Positions 1 to 6,192 are shown, numbered from the stretch's first letter. The stretch: 11,645 bases of DNA from Oscillospiraceae bacterium (GCA_902795765.1 CADBMQ010000077.1:1-11645), one strand, 5' to 3'. The notes: generated by a model not told the origin, from the letters alone. Numbers and translations are program-made.

Positions 1-1957
1 AGTTGTCGATGGAAGCACCGGGCTCTGTGACCACAGATGTGATTTGATCCTTATAGATATCCCACGGAGTACAGACCTCGTAGGAAATGTAATCGGTTGT
101 GACAGCACCAAAGATATGCAGACAACCTTTGTTATCCAAATACCACCCCTCGCCCTTAGTTGAAATGGCATCTTTTGTCAGCGTCACTGTACCGGTGAGA
201 CCTTGCAGATCTCCGACAGAGCGGTAAGCCACGCATTGCTGATACCAGATTGGAGAGAGTGCGAGCAGTTCACTTGCTACCTTGGCGATTAGGTTACCAT
301 CAGCTGTAATCTCGGTCAAATTCTCGCAGTATAGGAACATATTGCCCACATCCATCGTTGACGCATCCGAGATTTTCAGTTTACTCAAATCCACCTTTGT
401 TAGATTGCTACAACCGGAGAACAGCGCTCTATAGTTGTCTTGACCTGCGGTGTTGCGTATATATATTCCTCTTGCGTTATTTTCAACCACGACCGAAGTA
501 ATTTCTTTTTTGTAGGAAGTCCAGGGTGTGGAGTCTCTTCCGTTGAGCTCAGTATTGTTGATTATCGTGCCTGTAATATGCAGTCCACCGGTCTGGTCTA
601 AATACCAGCCGTCATATCTAATTTTGACAAATCGGGTCAACATCATTGTGTCTGTGCCACTAAGAGCAAGCATATCCGCACTCTCATAAACATCTCCGGT
701 ATTAGCGTCGAGCCAACTACGAGAGATGTCAGTCAGTTCGTATGCCATGCTTTTGATGACATTTTTGCTTGCGGTGATTTCACGCAAGGTGACGGTATTA
801 TCAAATGTAGAAGCCGTACTTCTCCATAGGGATTCGATGCTGCTGATGTCCACGGAGGACAGATTTCGGCAGTTGGCGAAGGTGTAATTCAATGTTACTT
901 TCGAAATAGGTGAAAGTTTGCTCAAGTCAACGGAAGTCAGATTTCTGCACCCATAAAATAGATAGTTGAAGTTGCCAATCGATGTGTTAAAGTTACTCAG
1001 GTCAACTGATGTTAAACTACTGCACCCGCCGAACAGGCTGTGCATATTTGTTACATTTGATGTATCAAGGTTGCTCACATTAACGCTTTTCAGTTTTGGG
1101 CAGGAGCAAAACATACTATCAAAACTATCCACACCGGTGGTATCAAGATGACTTAAATCGGCAGAGATCAAATTACTACAACGGAAAAACAACTTGCATC
1201 CATTATCAACCGATGATCCGGGTTCTGTGACAACGGAAGTGATTTCATCTTTGCATCCGTACCAAGGTGCCATGTCAACACTGCTGTTGGCAGAATTATG
1301 CACCGCACCCACAATGTGCAAGCAACCTTCACTGTCAAGATACCAACCGTCGCCTGCTTTGAGATTACTGGCATTCTGCAATGTCACTTTACCCGTAATC
1401 TCTTTCAAAGCTTTTGCATTTGTATAGACTTTGTCATTCTCTGCATTGGTCCATGCAGATGAAAGAGTAATGAGTTGATCTGCCGTACCGGCAAGGATCT
1501 CGTGGTTGATGCCCAGCGTAGCAAGAGAAGAGCAGTTGTTGAACATATTACCCATGTCAGGAGATGCAGCAGCAGAAAAACCGCTGACATCAACGAAGAC
1601 CAATTTTTTACAGTCAGAGAACATTGCGTACATGTTTTTTACGTGAGAGGTGTTGAAACCGGTAACATTGATAATAACTAAGCTTTTACAAGCCAAGAAC
1701 ATACGAAACATGCTTGTCACAGAAGAGGTATCAAGACCGCTGAGATCAACAGAGGTCAGACCTTTACACCACTCAAACATACAGTTCATATTTGTCAATT
1801 TGGAGGTATCAAGCCCTGTGAGGTTGACGGTTGTCAGCTTCGGGCAGTTCATAAACATACCGTACATCTTCGTTACCCGAGAGGTATCCAATCCTCTCAA
1901 ATCAGCGGAAATCAAGTTCGGACAGTCGATGAACATACGGATGCAGTTATCGATCAT
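1..1957 (-). CDS. BspA-like (DUF285) repeat surface protein, downstream part, partial at left edge
   Basis: This is the continuation of the secreted repeat protein that begins at 2775, displaced by one base. The frame is open without a stop from the ATG at 1957-1955 to the window edge (652 codons), so the C-terminus and any cell-wall anchor lie outside. It opens with a run of DUF285/BspA-type leucine-rich repeats: LDTS followed by VT-x-M, then MF-x2-C-x2-L-x2-VDLSG, about 23-24 residues each. It then carries three more modules headed by WYLDSEGCLHI, WYLDQTGGLHI and WYLDNKGCLHI. Such proteins are surface-exposed and in some bacteria bind host matrix or other cells; a role here is inferred only. 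The part has no signal peptide of its own. It is therefore most likely the 3' portion of a frameshifted gene, although the ATG overlaps the upstream stop as ATGA and an AAGG sits just before it, so coupled re-initiation is possible. Confidence 0.75.
   Translation of the reverse strand, partial: MIDNCIRMFIDCPNLISADLRGLDTSRVTKMYGMFMNCPKLTTVNLTGLDTSKLTNMNCMFEWCKGLTSVDLSGLDTSSVTSMFRMFLACKSLVIINVTGFNTSHVKNMYAMFSDCKKLVFVDVSGFSAAASPDMGNMFNNCSSLATLGINHEILAGTADQLITLSSAWTNAENDKVYTNAKALKEITGKVTLQNASNLKAGDGWYLDSEGCLHIVGAVHNSANSSVDMAPWYGCKDEITSVVTEPGSSVDNGCKLFFRCSNLISADLSHLDTTGVDSFDSMFCSCPKLKSVNVSNLDTSNVTNMHSLFGGCSSLTSVDLSNFNTSIGNFNYLFYGCRNLTSVDLSKLSPISKVTLNYTFANCRNLSSVDISSIESLWRSTASTFDNTVTLREITASKNVIKSMAYELTDISRSWLDANTGDVYESADMLALSGTDTMMLTRFVKIRYDGWYLDQTGGLHITGTIINNTELNGRDSTPWTSYKKEITSVVVENNARGIYIRNTAGQDNYRALFSGCSNLTKVDLSKLKISDASTMDVGNMFLYCENLTEITADGNLIAKVASELLALSPIWYQQCVAYRSVGDLQGLTGTVTLTKDAISTKGEGWYLDNKGCLHIFGAVTTDYISYEVCTPWDIYKDQITSVVTEPGASIDN
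850..1216 (-). repeat. Second DUF285/BspA repeat run in module 3
   Basis: This segment encodes four to five further repeats with the same register: HLDTTGVDSFDSMFCSC, NLDTSNVTNMHSLFGGC, NFNTSIGNFNYLFYGC and a more diverged copy ending in FANC. It follows the EPGSSVDNGCKLFF turn of module 3, matching the layout of module 2. Confidence 0.72.
1560..1957 (-). repeat. Run of DUF285/BspA leucine-rich repeats in module 2
   Basis: This segment encodes about five successive repeats of about 23-24 residues. Examples are GLDTSKLTNMNCMFEWC, GLDTSSVTSMFRMFLAC and GFNTSHVKNMYAMFSDC. The pattern is (L/F)(D/N)TS, three or four residues, M, MF, Cys, Leu, then a VDLSG- or INVTG-type strand. This is the signature of Pfam DUF285 repeats, known from Mycoplasma, Firmicutes and protist surface proteins. 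The Cys in each repeat is well conserved. The family assignment is from recognition of the motif. Confidence 0.8.
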
Positions 1958-2775
1958 GCACCTTTTTCTACTGCCACCGTCTCAATTCTATCCTTGTAGT
2001 CCTTCCACGGGGTGAGGTCACTTTCGTCGGAGGGATTTGTAACCGCACCCGCAAAGTGTATGCAACCTTTGCCATCTAGATACCATGTATAATTGCCCTT
2101 GCTGTCTTTTCCGCAAGCGATGATGGGAGTCAGCGAGATTGCATATCCGGTATGTTTTTTCAGCTCGTCTGCACTTTTATATATGTAACCGGTCGATGTC
2201 GACATCCATCCGCCAAAGTTTGGGTATCCGACGGCTGATATTCCGTTGAAGCATGCAAACATCTGTTCCGCCGTCTTTTCGATTACGCTCGGCTTTGTGA
2301 TGACGTTTTTGAGTGCGTAGCAACCGGTAAAATTATGATAGCAGAGTTTTAGATGTGATACATCTAAACCACTAAGGTCAACGGTTTCCAACTTTGAGCA
2401 GCAGAAAAACATATATCCAAAATATTCCACCCGAGAGGTGTTTAGATTTTTTAGGTCAACGGAAACCAAGTTTTTGCATCCATCAAACAGGTATTTACAA
2501 CTATTAATCGATGAGCCAGGCTCAGCAATTACTGATTTGATTTCTTCACGTTGTTCATACCACGGAATCAGGGTACTATCTCTATCCGATTCATCTTTAT
2601 CAAGATGGATACCGCAGGGATTATACGCATCACCGGTAATGTGTAGACAACCGTCTACATCAATGTACCAACCGGTACCCTCAGCGGTAATACTGTTCTC
2701 CGCAAATGCCACAGTAGGTATCAGCGAGAGCATTAGTGCGATACAGAGAAGTGTACTTAGTATTCTCTTTCTCAT
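1954..2775 (-). CDS. Secreted BspA-like (DUF285) repeat protein, N-terminal part ended by frameshift
   Basis: This is a 273-codon reading frame. The ATG at 2775 was chosen because GGAGG lies at 2784-2788, eight bases upstream, and because the protein then starts with a classic signal peptide: MRKR, a hydrophobic stretch over residues 5-22, and an AFA cleavage site before residue 26. A longer in-frame start at 2868 would overlap the likely promoter and lacks the signal-peptide form. The mature part contains module 1 (WYIDVDGCLHITG at residue 36, then PWYEQREEIKSV and EPGSSINSC, then BspA/DUF285-like repeats at about 94-160) and the start of module 2 (WYLDGKGCIHFAG at 231). It stops at TGA 1956-1954 right after VAVEKGA, exactly where sister modules continue with S-I-D-N. 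The continuation IDNC is present one frame over, so the stop results from a one-base loss or a sequence error. It is predicted to be exported by Sec. Adhesion is a family-level guess. Confidence 0.82.
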   Translation of the reverse strand: MRKRILSTLLCIALMLSLIPTVAFAENSITAEGTGWYIDVDGCLHITGDAYNPCGIHLDKDESDRDSTLIPWYEQREEIKSVIAEPGSSINSCKYLFDGCKNLVSVDLKNLNTSRVEYFGYMFFCCSKLETVDLSGLDVSHLKLCYHNFTGCYALKNVITKPSVIEKTAEQMFACFNGISAVGYPNFGGWMSTSTGYIYKSADELKKHTGYAISLTPIIACGKDSKGNYTWYLDGKGCIHFAGAVTNPSDESDLTPWKDYKDRIETVAVEKGA

Positions 2776-2811
2776 TTTGTTTTCCTCCGTAAATACATTT
2801 TTAAAAAATAC

Positions 2812-2840
2812 AATATATCCGAATATACGGACATTTGCAA
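2812..2840 (-). promoter_or_regulatory. Promoter of the BspA-like gene
   Basis: On the minus strand a -35 TTGCAA (2840-2835) and a -10 TATATT (2817-2812) are separated by exactly 17 bases. Transcription would start near 2805, giving a leader of about 30 bases that carries the GGAGG ribosome binding site at 2788-2784. A second candidate -35, TTGAAA at 2868-2863, has no good -10 at the right distance. Confidence 0.65.
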
Positions 2841-2889
2841 TAGATTTCACGAAAAAGCAAGTTTTCAAGACATAGTAAAGTTCTACTTC

Positions 2890-2987
2890 GAATGAGGCAT
2901 TTTTGCGTTTTGGGCTATAACCACAAAAAAGAAAAGGAGCAGTCCATTTGGACTACTCCATATACTTTACATAAAAATGCCTTATTC
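2890..2987. repeat. 15-base inverted repeat flanking the rpsT terminator
   Basis: GAATGAGGCATTTTT (2890-2904) and AAAAATGCCTTATTC (2973-2987) are inverted copies with one mismatch (a G-T wobble in RNA). They enclose 68 bases that include the whole rpsT terminator. Neither arm is followed by a T-run, so this is not simply another terminator. It could be a small MITE-like element or a DNA structure. No target-site duplication is evident. Confidence 0.6.
2925..2959 (-). terminator. Intrinsic terminator of rpsT
   Basis: Read on the minus strand, GGAGTAGTCC and GGACTGCTCC form a 10-base-pair stem (one G-T wobble) with a 4-base loop, at 2959-2936. It is followed at once by TTTTCTTTTTT (2935-2925). 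It lies 65 bases after the rpsT stop and would insulate the surface-protein gene from rpsT transcription. Confidence 0.85.
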
Positions 2988-3024
2988 ACCCTTTGGAAAA
3001 ACATTAGGTGATTTATTTAGAAAC

Positions 3025-3282
3025 TTACGCTTTGTTGAGTTTCTTTTGAAGAGCTGACTTCTTTCTTGAAGCAGTGTTCTTGTGCATAAGGCCTTTTGCC
3101 TGAGCCATATCAACCTTTTTGATAGCAACTTTAATCTGATCTGCTTTGTTAGCATCGTTGTTCTCAACAGCAACAACTGCTTTCTTAATAACTGTTTTCA
3201 ATTCCGAGTTGAGCGCTTTGTTACGAGCAGTTTTAGTAGCAATAACTCTAACTCTCTTTTTTGCCGATTTAATGTTAGGCAT
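3025..3282 (-). CDS. rpsT: 30S ribosomal protein S20
   Basis: S20 binds 16S rRNA early in 30S subunit assembly. The protein is 85 residues, the normal size, and very basic. It begins MPNIKSAKKRVR, followed by TKTARNKALNSELKT, and ends with the family's KGLMHKNTASRKKSALQKKLN motif, which is diagnostic. The ATG at 3282 is chosen because AGGAGG (3295-3290) lies seven bases upstream and because S20 proteins start MPNIKSA; an earlier in-frame ATG at 3375 lies upstream of the mapped promoter. It is a single-gene unit with its own promoter and terminator, divergent from the deacylase gene. Confidence 0.98.
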   Translation of the reverse strand: MPNIKSAKKRVRVIATKTARNKALNSELKTVIKKAVVAVENNDANKADQIKVAIKKVDMAQAKGLMHKNTASRKKSALQKKLNKA

Positions 3283-3359
3283 AATAAATCCTCCTATAAA
3301 ATGCAATATTAGCAGCGTTTTAAACAAGTGACGGTTTAATAACACATAGTCTGTTATAT

Positions 3360-3388
3360 ATGATACCACTTTCAAAAGAAAAATGCAA
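3360..3388 (-). promoter_or_regulatory. rpsT promoter
   Basis: On the minus strand TTGCAT (3388-3383) and TATCAT (3365-3360) are separated by 17 bases. The predicted start near 3353 leaves a leader of about 70 bases before the ATG. The leader contains ATAACA/TGTTAT (3357-3352 and 3344-3339) and TTAAAC/GTTTAA (3339-3334 and 3325-3320) as short inverted repeats, which could form weak hairpins. Confidence 0.7.
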
Positions 3389-3478
3389 GAACTTTTTTCA
3401 TAAAATTATATTTTTTATTAAGGCTTAAAGCTGTGGTGATAAGTATGTCCCGGTTTGATGAGTCTTTTTTATATTAAG

Positions 3479-3507
3479 TTGACATGAAAAGTATTAAATG
3501 TTAAAAT
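3479..3507 (+). promoter_or_regulatory. Promoter of the YbaK-family gene
   Basis: A perfect -35 TTGACA (3479-3484) and a -10 TAAAAT (3502-3507) are spaced by 17 bases. The start is expected near 3514, leaving a leader of roughly 22 bases with AAAAGGAAG before the ATG at 3536. The stretch 3400-3478, between this and the rpsT promoter, holds nothing else recognisable. Confidence 0.75.
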
Positions 3508-3535
3508 AAATAAAAACGCAAAAAGGAAGATTATA

Positions 3536-4009
3536 ATGGCGATTGAAAAAGTAAGGGAATATATGAAACAGTTTGGCAGAGATAAAGATATATTGGAATT
3601 CGATGTGTCGTCTGCAACCGTTGAACTTGCCGCACAGGCAATCGGCTGTGAGGGTGCAAGAATTGCAAAAACATTGTCTTTTAAACTGCCTTATGATGAG
3701 GTTATACTGATTGTTGCGGCAGGAGATGCGAAAGTGAATAACTCAAAATATAAGCAGACTTTTGAAGCAAAAGCGAAAATGCTCCAATTTGACGAAGTGG
3801 AGCCACTTATTGGTCACGCAGTTGGAGGAGTATGCCCATTTGCAGTAAATGACGGTGTTAAAGTGTATCTTGACGAGTCGCTTCGCCGTTTTGATTATGT
3901 ATACCCTGCTTGTGGAAGTGCCAATAGCGCAATAAAACTAACTATTCCCGAACTTGAACAACTGTCAAATATGGATAGTTGGGTTGATGTTTGCAAATTG
4001 CCCGAATAA
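3536..4009 (+). CDS. YbaK/EbsC-family aminoacyl-tRNA deacylase
   Basis: This is a 157-residue single-domain protein of the YbaK/ProX editing-domain family. These proteins hydrolyse mischarged aminoacyl-tRNAs such as Cys-, Ala- or other non-cognate tRNA(Pro). Visible family features are AKTLSFK near residues 44-50, with the conserved Lys at 45, the strand DEVILIVAAGDAKVN (54-68), and the substrate-pocket loop GHAVGGVCPFA (93-103), close to the family's GGVPPFG-like motif. A C-terminal ACGSAN segment (125-130) matches the usual G-S/A-G turn region. The start is the ATG with GGAAG upstream. It has its own promoter, and pyrH follows after 88 bases with another promoter, so it is probably a separate unit. 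The exact tRNA substrate cannot be told from the sequence. Confidence 0.88.
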   Translation: MAIEKVREYMKQFGRDKDILEFDVSSATVELAAQAIGCEGARIAKTLSFKLPYDEVILIVAAGDAKVNNSKYKQTFEAKAKMLQFDEVEPLIGHAVGGVCPFAVNDGVKVYLDESLRRFDYVYPACGSANSAIKLTIPELEQLSNMDSWVDVCKLPE

Positions 4010-4017
4010 TTTTTGCA

Positions 4018-4044
4018 CTATTGTAATTTTTTTCTTTACAATAG
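4018..4044. repeat. Perfect 9-base inverted repeat overlapping the pyrH -35
   Basis: CTATTGTAA (4018-4026) and TTACAATAG (4036-4044) are exact inverted copies around a 9-base T-rich spacer. The right arm covers most of the -35 element TTTACA (4035-4040) of the predicted pyrH promoter. No T-run follows on either strand, so it is a poor terminator; an operator is possible. Confidence 0.5.
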
Positions 4045-4063
4045 AGATAAAATATAGTAAAAT
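4035..4063 (+). promoter_or_regulatory. pyrH promoter
   Basis: TTTACA (4035-4040) and TAAAAT (4058-4063) are separated by 17 bases. A start near 4070 places the AAAGGAG ribosome binding site (4083-4089) in the leader. It excludes the upstream in-frame ATG at 4077, which would have no room for a ribosome binding site. Confidence 0.7.
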
Positions 4064-4097
4064 AAAATAAAAGAATATGTTTAAAGGAGTAATAGAA

Positions 4098-4802
4098 ATG
4101 GAACCCAAATACAAAAGAATTATGATAAAGTTGTCTGGTGAAGCACTTGCAGGTGAGCAAAAAACAGGACTTGATTTTGATACAGTAACAAAAATCTGTG
4201 AAAGCATTAAAAAGATTGTTGATTTGGGCGTCGAGGTTTCAATCGTAAACGGCGGTGGTAACTTCTGGCGTGGCAGATCGAGTGGAGATATGGACCGTAC
4301 TCGTGCAGACCATATGGGTATGCTCGCAACTGTAATCAACTCTCTTGCAATTGCAGACGGTTTGGAGCAGTTGGGTGTTCCGGTTCGTGTTCAAACTGCA
4401 ATCGCTATGCAACAGATTGCAGAGCCGTATATCCGTAACAAAGCAAATCGTCACCTTGAAAAGGGCAGAGTTGTTATTTTTGGCTGCGGAACAGGTAACC
4501 CGTTCTTCTCAACAGATACAGCCGCTGCATTGCGTGCCGCTGAAATTGATGCGGAAATCGTATTGAAAGCAACAAATGTTGACGGTGTATATGATAAAGA
4601 CCCGAACAAGTTTGACGACGCAAAACGCTATGACGAACTCAATATGATTGATGTTTTGAGCAAAGGCTTGCAGGTAGTAGACTCAACAGCAGCTTCGCTT
4701 TGTAAAGATAATAATATTCCGCTTCTCGTATTCTCGCTTAAAGATCCTGACAATATGGTTAAAGCGGTACTTGGCGAAAACGTTGGAACAATAGTAAAAT
4801 AA
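4098..4802 (+). CDS. pyrH: UMP kinase (uridylate kinase)
   Basis: This enzyme phosphorylates UMP to UDP with ATP in pyrimidine nucleotide synthesis. Bacterial enzymes are cytosolic hexamers of the amino-acid-kinase fold, unlike eukaryotic UMP kinases. The protein has 234 residues, close to the usual 235-245. Motifs seen are KLSGEALAG (11-19), the phosphate loop [10 protein letters not shown] (51-60), DHMGMLAT (71-78), [20 protein letters not shown] (128-147) for the UMP and catalytic site, and [13 protein letters not shown] (157-169) for nucleotide binding. The ATG at 4098 is preceded by AAAGGAG at 4083-4089. The gene frr follows after 22 bases, the usual pyrH-frr pairing. Bacterial PyrH is commonly controlled by GTP and UTP; no leader attenuator is visible here. 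Confidence 0.98.
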   Translation: MEPKYKRIMIKLSGEALAGEQKTGLDFDTVTKICESIKKIVDLGVEVSIVNGGGNFWRGRSSGDMDRTRADHMGMLATVINSLAIADGLEQLGVPVRVQTAIAMQQIAEPYIRNKANRHLEKGRVVIFGCGTGNPFFSTDTAAALRAAEIDAEIVLKATNVDGVYDKDPNKFDDAKRYDELNMIDVLSKGLQVVDSTAASLCKDNNIPLLVFSLKDPDNMVKAVLGENVGTIVK

Positions 4803-4824
4803 CATTCAGAAAAGGGGATTTAAT

Positions 4825-5379
4825 ATGGATGAATTGATGACCAAATGCAAAGAAAAAATGGATAAAGCGGTTCACGCTTTGGACGAGGAATACAAATCCA
4901 TTCGTGCAGGAAGAGCAAATCCTGCAATACTAAATAAAGTTCAGGTTGATTACTATGGAGTACCCACTCCAATTAACCAAATGGCAGCAGTATCTGTACC
5001 GGATGCTCGTACAATTCTTATTGCACCGTGGGATGCATCAACACTCAAAGAAATCGAAAAAGCAATCTTAGCTTCCGATGTTGGTATCACACCGAATAAT
5101 GACGGCAAGTCAATTCGCTTGAACTTCCCGCCACTCACAGAGGAACGCAGAAAAGATATCGTTAAAGAAGTTAAAAAGTACGCAGAAGAGTGCAAAGTTT
5201 CTGTTCGTTCAATCAGACGTGACATTCTTGAAAAATACAAAGCACAAAAGAAGAATGGCGAAATCACAGAAGATGATTTGAAAACAAGTGAAAAGTCAGT
5301 TCAAGATGAAACTGATAAGTTCTGCAAAGAAGTTGATAAAATCTGTGCAGACAAAGAAAAGGAAATAATGGGACTTTAA
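4825..5379 (+). CDS. frr: Ribosome recycling factor
   Basis: RRF works with EF-G to split the post-termination ribosome. The protein has 184 residues, a typical length. Family marks are the N-terminal helix with SIRAGRANPAIL (25-36), the hinge and domain-II strands VDYYGVPTPINQMA (41-54), DARTILIAPWD (60-70), GKSIRLNFPPLTEERRKD (94-111) and VRSIRRD (127-133). Domain I is a long three-helix bundle; domain II is the small beta/alpha part. The ATG follows an AAAAGGGG ribosome binding site. It is probably co-transcribed with pyrH and is followed by a strong terminator. Confidence 0.98.
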   Translation: MDELMTKCKEKMDKAVHALDEEYKSIRAGRANPAILNKVQVDYYGVPTPINQMAAVSVPDARTILIAPWDASTLKEIEKAILASDVGITPNNDGKSIRLNFPPLTEERRKDIVKEVKKYAEECKVSVRSIRRDILEKYKAQKKNGEITEDDLKTSEKSVQDETDKFCKEVDKICADKEKEIMGL

Positions 5380-5389
5380 TCTGAATTAT

Positions 5390-5430
5390 CTGTTCGGAGG
5401 TGTATTTTGCACCTCCGAACAGGTTTTTCT
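5390..5430 (+). terminator. Intrinsic terminator between frr and uppS
   Basis: CTGTTCGGAGGTG (5390-5402) and CACCTCCGAACAG (5410-5422) form a perfect 13-base-pair stem with a 7-base loop, followed by GTTTTTCT (5423-5430). It begins 11 bases after the frr stop. No convincing promoter lies between it and uppS (start 5450), so uppS and the genes behind it may depend on read-through or on a promoter inside frr. Confidence 0.9.
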
Positions 5431-5449
5431 TGAAAAAAGGAGTTTTTAA

Positions 5450-6178
5450 ATGGCGAAAAAGAGCAACCCCGAAATGGATATGAGCCGAATTCCGTGCCAT
5501 ATCGGAATAATAATGGACGGCAACGGAAGATGGGCAAAAAAACGCTTTTTGCCCCGAACGGCAGGACATACGCAAGGTGCGTCTGTGTTTAAATCGATAG
5601 CGAGATATTGTAATAAAATTGGTGTAAAGTATTTGACAGTATATGCGTTTTCAACTGAAAACTGGAAACGACCGCAAGACGAAGTAGATGCAATAATGAA
5701 TTTGCTGCGTCGTTATTTGAAAGATTCAACCAATTTCAAAAGCGAAAATATCAAGTTGAAATTTGTCGGTGATCTAGAAGTGTTACCGCAAGATATTCGT
5801 GATTTAATCGACAATGCAGAGCATGAATCCGAAAATGCAACAGGACTTGTGTGCAACCTTGCAGTGAACTACGGTGGTAGGGATGAGGTTGTTCACGCAG
5901 TTAGAAAACTTGCAAAAAAAGTCAAAGATGGCGAACTTGATGCAGATGATATTTCCGAGCAGATGATTTCGGATAATTGCTATACAAACTATATGCCCGA
6001 TCCCGACTTGATAATCAGACCGAGCGGAGAGTTCAGATTATCTAACTTTCTTTTGTGGCAGTCGGCATATAGTGAGTTTTGGTTTTCAAATGTTTTGTGG
6101 CCTGATTTCAAGCCGAAACATTTGGACGAGGCAATAATAGCGTATCAACAAAGAGACCGTCGCTTTGGCGGAGTATAA
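5450..6178 (+). CDS. uppS: Undecaprenyl diphosphate synthase (cis-prenyltransferase)
   Basis: It condenses isopentenyl diphosphate units onto farnesyl diphosphate to make the C55 lipid that carries peptidoglycan and wall-polymer precursors. The protein has 242 residues, typical for bacteria. Motif I is HIGIIMDGNGRWAKKR (17-32), with the Mg-binding Asp at 23, followed by RTAGH (36-40). Then come AFSTENWKRP (66-75), NYGGRDEV (140-147) and the final motif DPDLIIRPSGEFRLSNFLLWQ, from 184 to 204, that binds the diphosphate groups. In the last, Pro191 stands where many family members have Thr (RTSGE); the flanking Arg, Ser, Gly and Glu are intact. GGAG at 5439-5442 supports the ATG at 5450. The gene sits behind the frr terminator and 14 bases before cdsA. 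Confidence 0.97.
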   Translation: MAKKSNPEMDMSRIPCHIGIIMDGNGRWAKKRFLPRTAGHTQGASVFKSIARYCNKIGVKYLTVYAFSTENWKRPQDEVDAIMNLLRRYLKDSTNFKSENIKLKFVGDLEVLPQDIRDLIDNAEHESENATGLVCNLAVNYGGRDEVVHAVRKLAKKVKDGELDADDISEQMISDNCYTNYMPDPDLIIRPSGEFRLSNFLLWQSAYSEFWFSNVLWPDFKPKHLDEAIIAYQQRDRRFGGV

Positions 6179-6192
6179 TTGAGGTAGATTTT

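Larger units (their letters stand above)
1..2670 (-). repeat. Five diverged protein-coding modules headed by WYxDxxGCLHI
   Basis: The surface protein is a tandem series of related modules, read on the minus strand. Their first Trp codons begin at 2670, 2085, 1345, 607 and 145. This gives module lengths of 195, about 247 (correcting the frameshift), 246 and 154 codons, plus a fifth module cut by the window edge. Each has a WYxDxxGCLHI-type strand, a PW-x-Y-x-(K/E)-x-I-x-(S/T)-V segment (absent only in its detail from some copies), an E(P/K)G(A/S)SIDN-like turn in modules 1, 2, 3 and 5, a variable leucine-rich block, and in several copies a tail with A-x-x-L and W before the next head. Module 4 is the shortest and has few DUF285 repeats. 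The copies are similar as protein but clearly diverged as DNA. Confidence 0.75.

Noticed and set aside
966..2015. Several plus-strand open frames opposite the surface-protein gene (for example 1194-1427 and 1650-2015)
   Set aside because: They lie antisense to a continuous repeat-bearing frame, lack ribosome binding sites, and their repetitive look simply mirrors the DUF285 repeats.
1..2670. CRISPR-like or satellite DNA repeats
   Set aside because: The repetition is at protein level with diverged DNA copies and variable lengths, and the frame is protein-coding throughout.
2438..2875. Plus-strand frame of 145 codons opposite the start of the surface-protein gene
   Set aside because: It overlaps the promoter, ribosome binding site and signal-peptide coding region on the other strand and resembles no known family.
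3400..3478. A small RNA or small gene between the divergent rpsT and YbaK-family promoters
   Set aside because: No ribosome binding site, stable hairpin with T-run or open frame of note was seen there.
3536..4009. Assigning the deacylase to a named ProX, YbaK or EbsC subgroup
   Set aside because: The family-level motifs are clear but subgroup and substrate cannot be told without alignment.
4018..4044. Terminator after the YbaK-family gene
   Set aside because: The stem is AT-rich and no T-run follows the right arm on the plus strand; it overlaps the pyrH -35 box instead.
5403..5450. A promoter for uppS between the terminator and its start
   Set aside because: The best candidate, TTGCAC at 5408-5413 with a 17-base spacer, would need TGAAAA as the -10, which matches too poorly.
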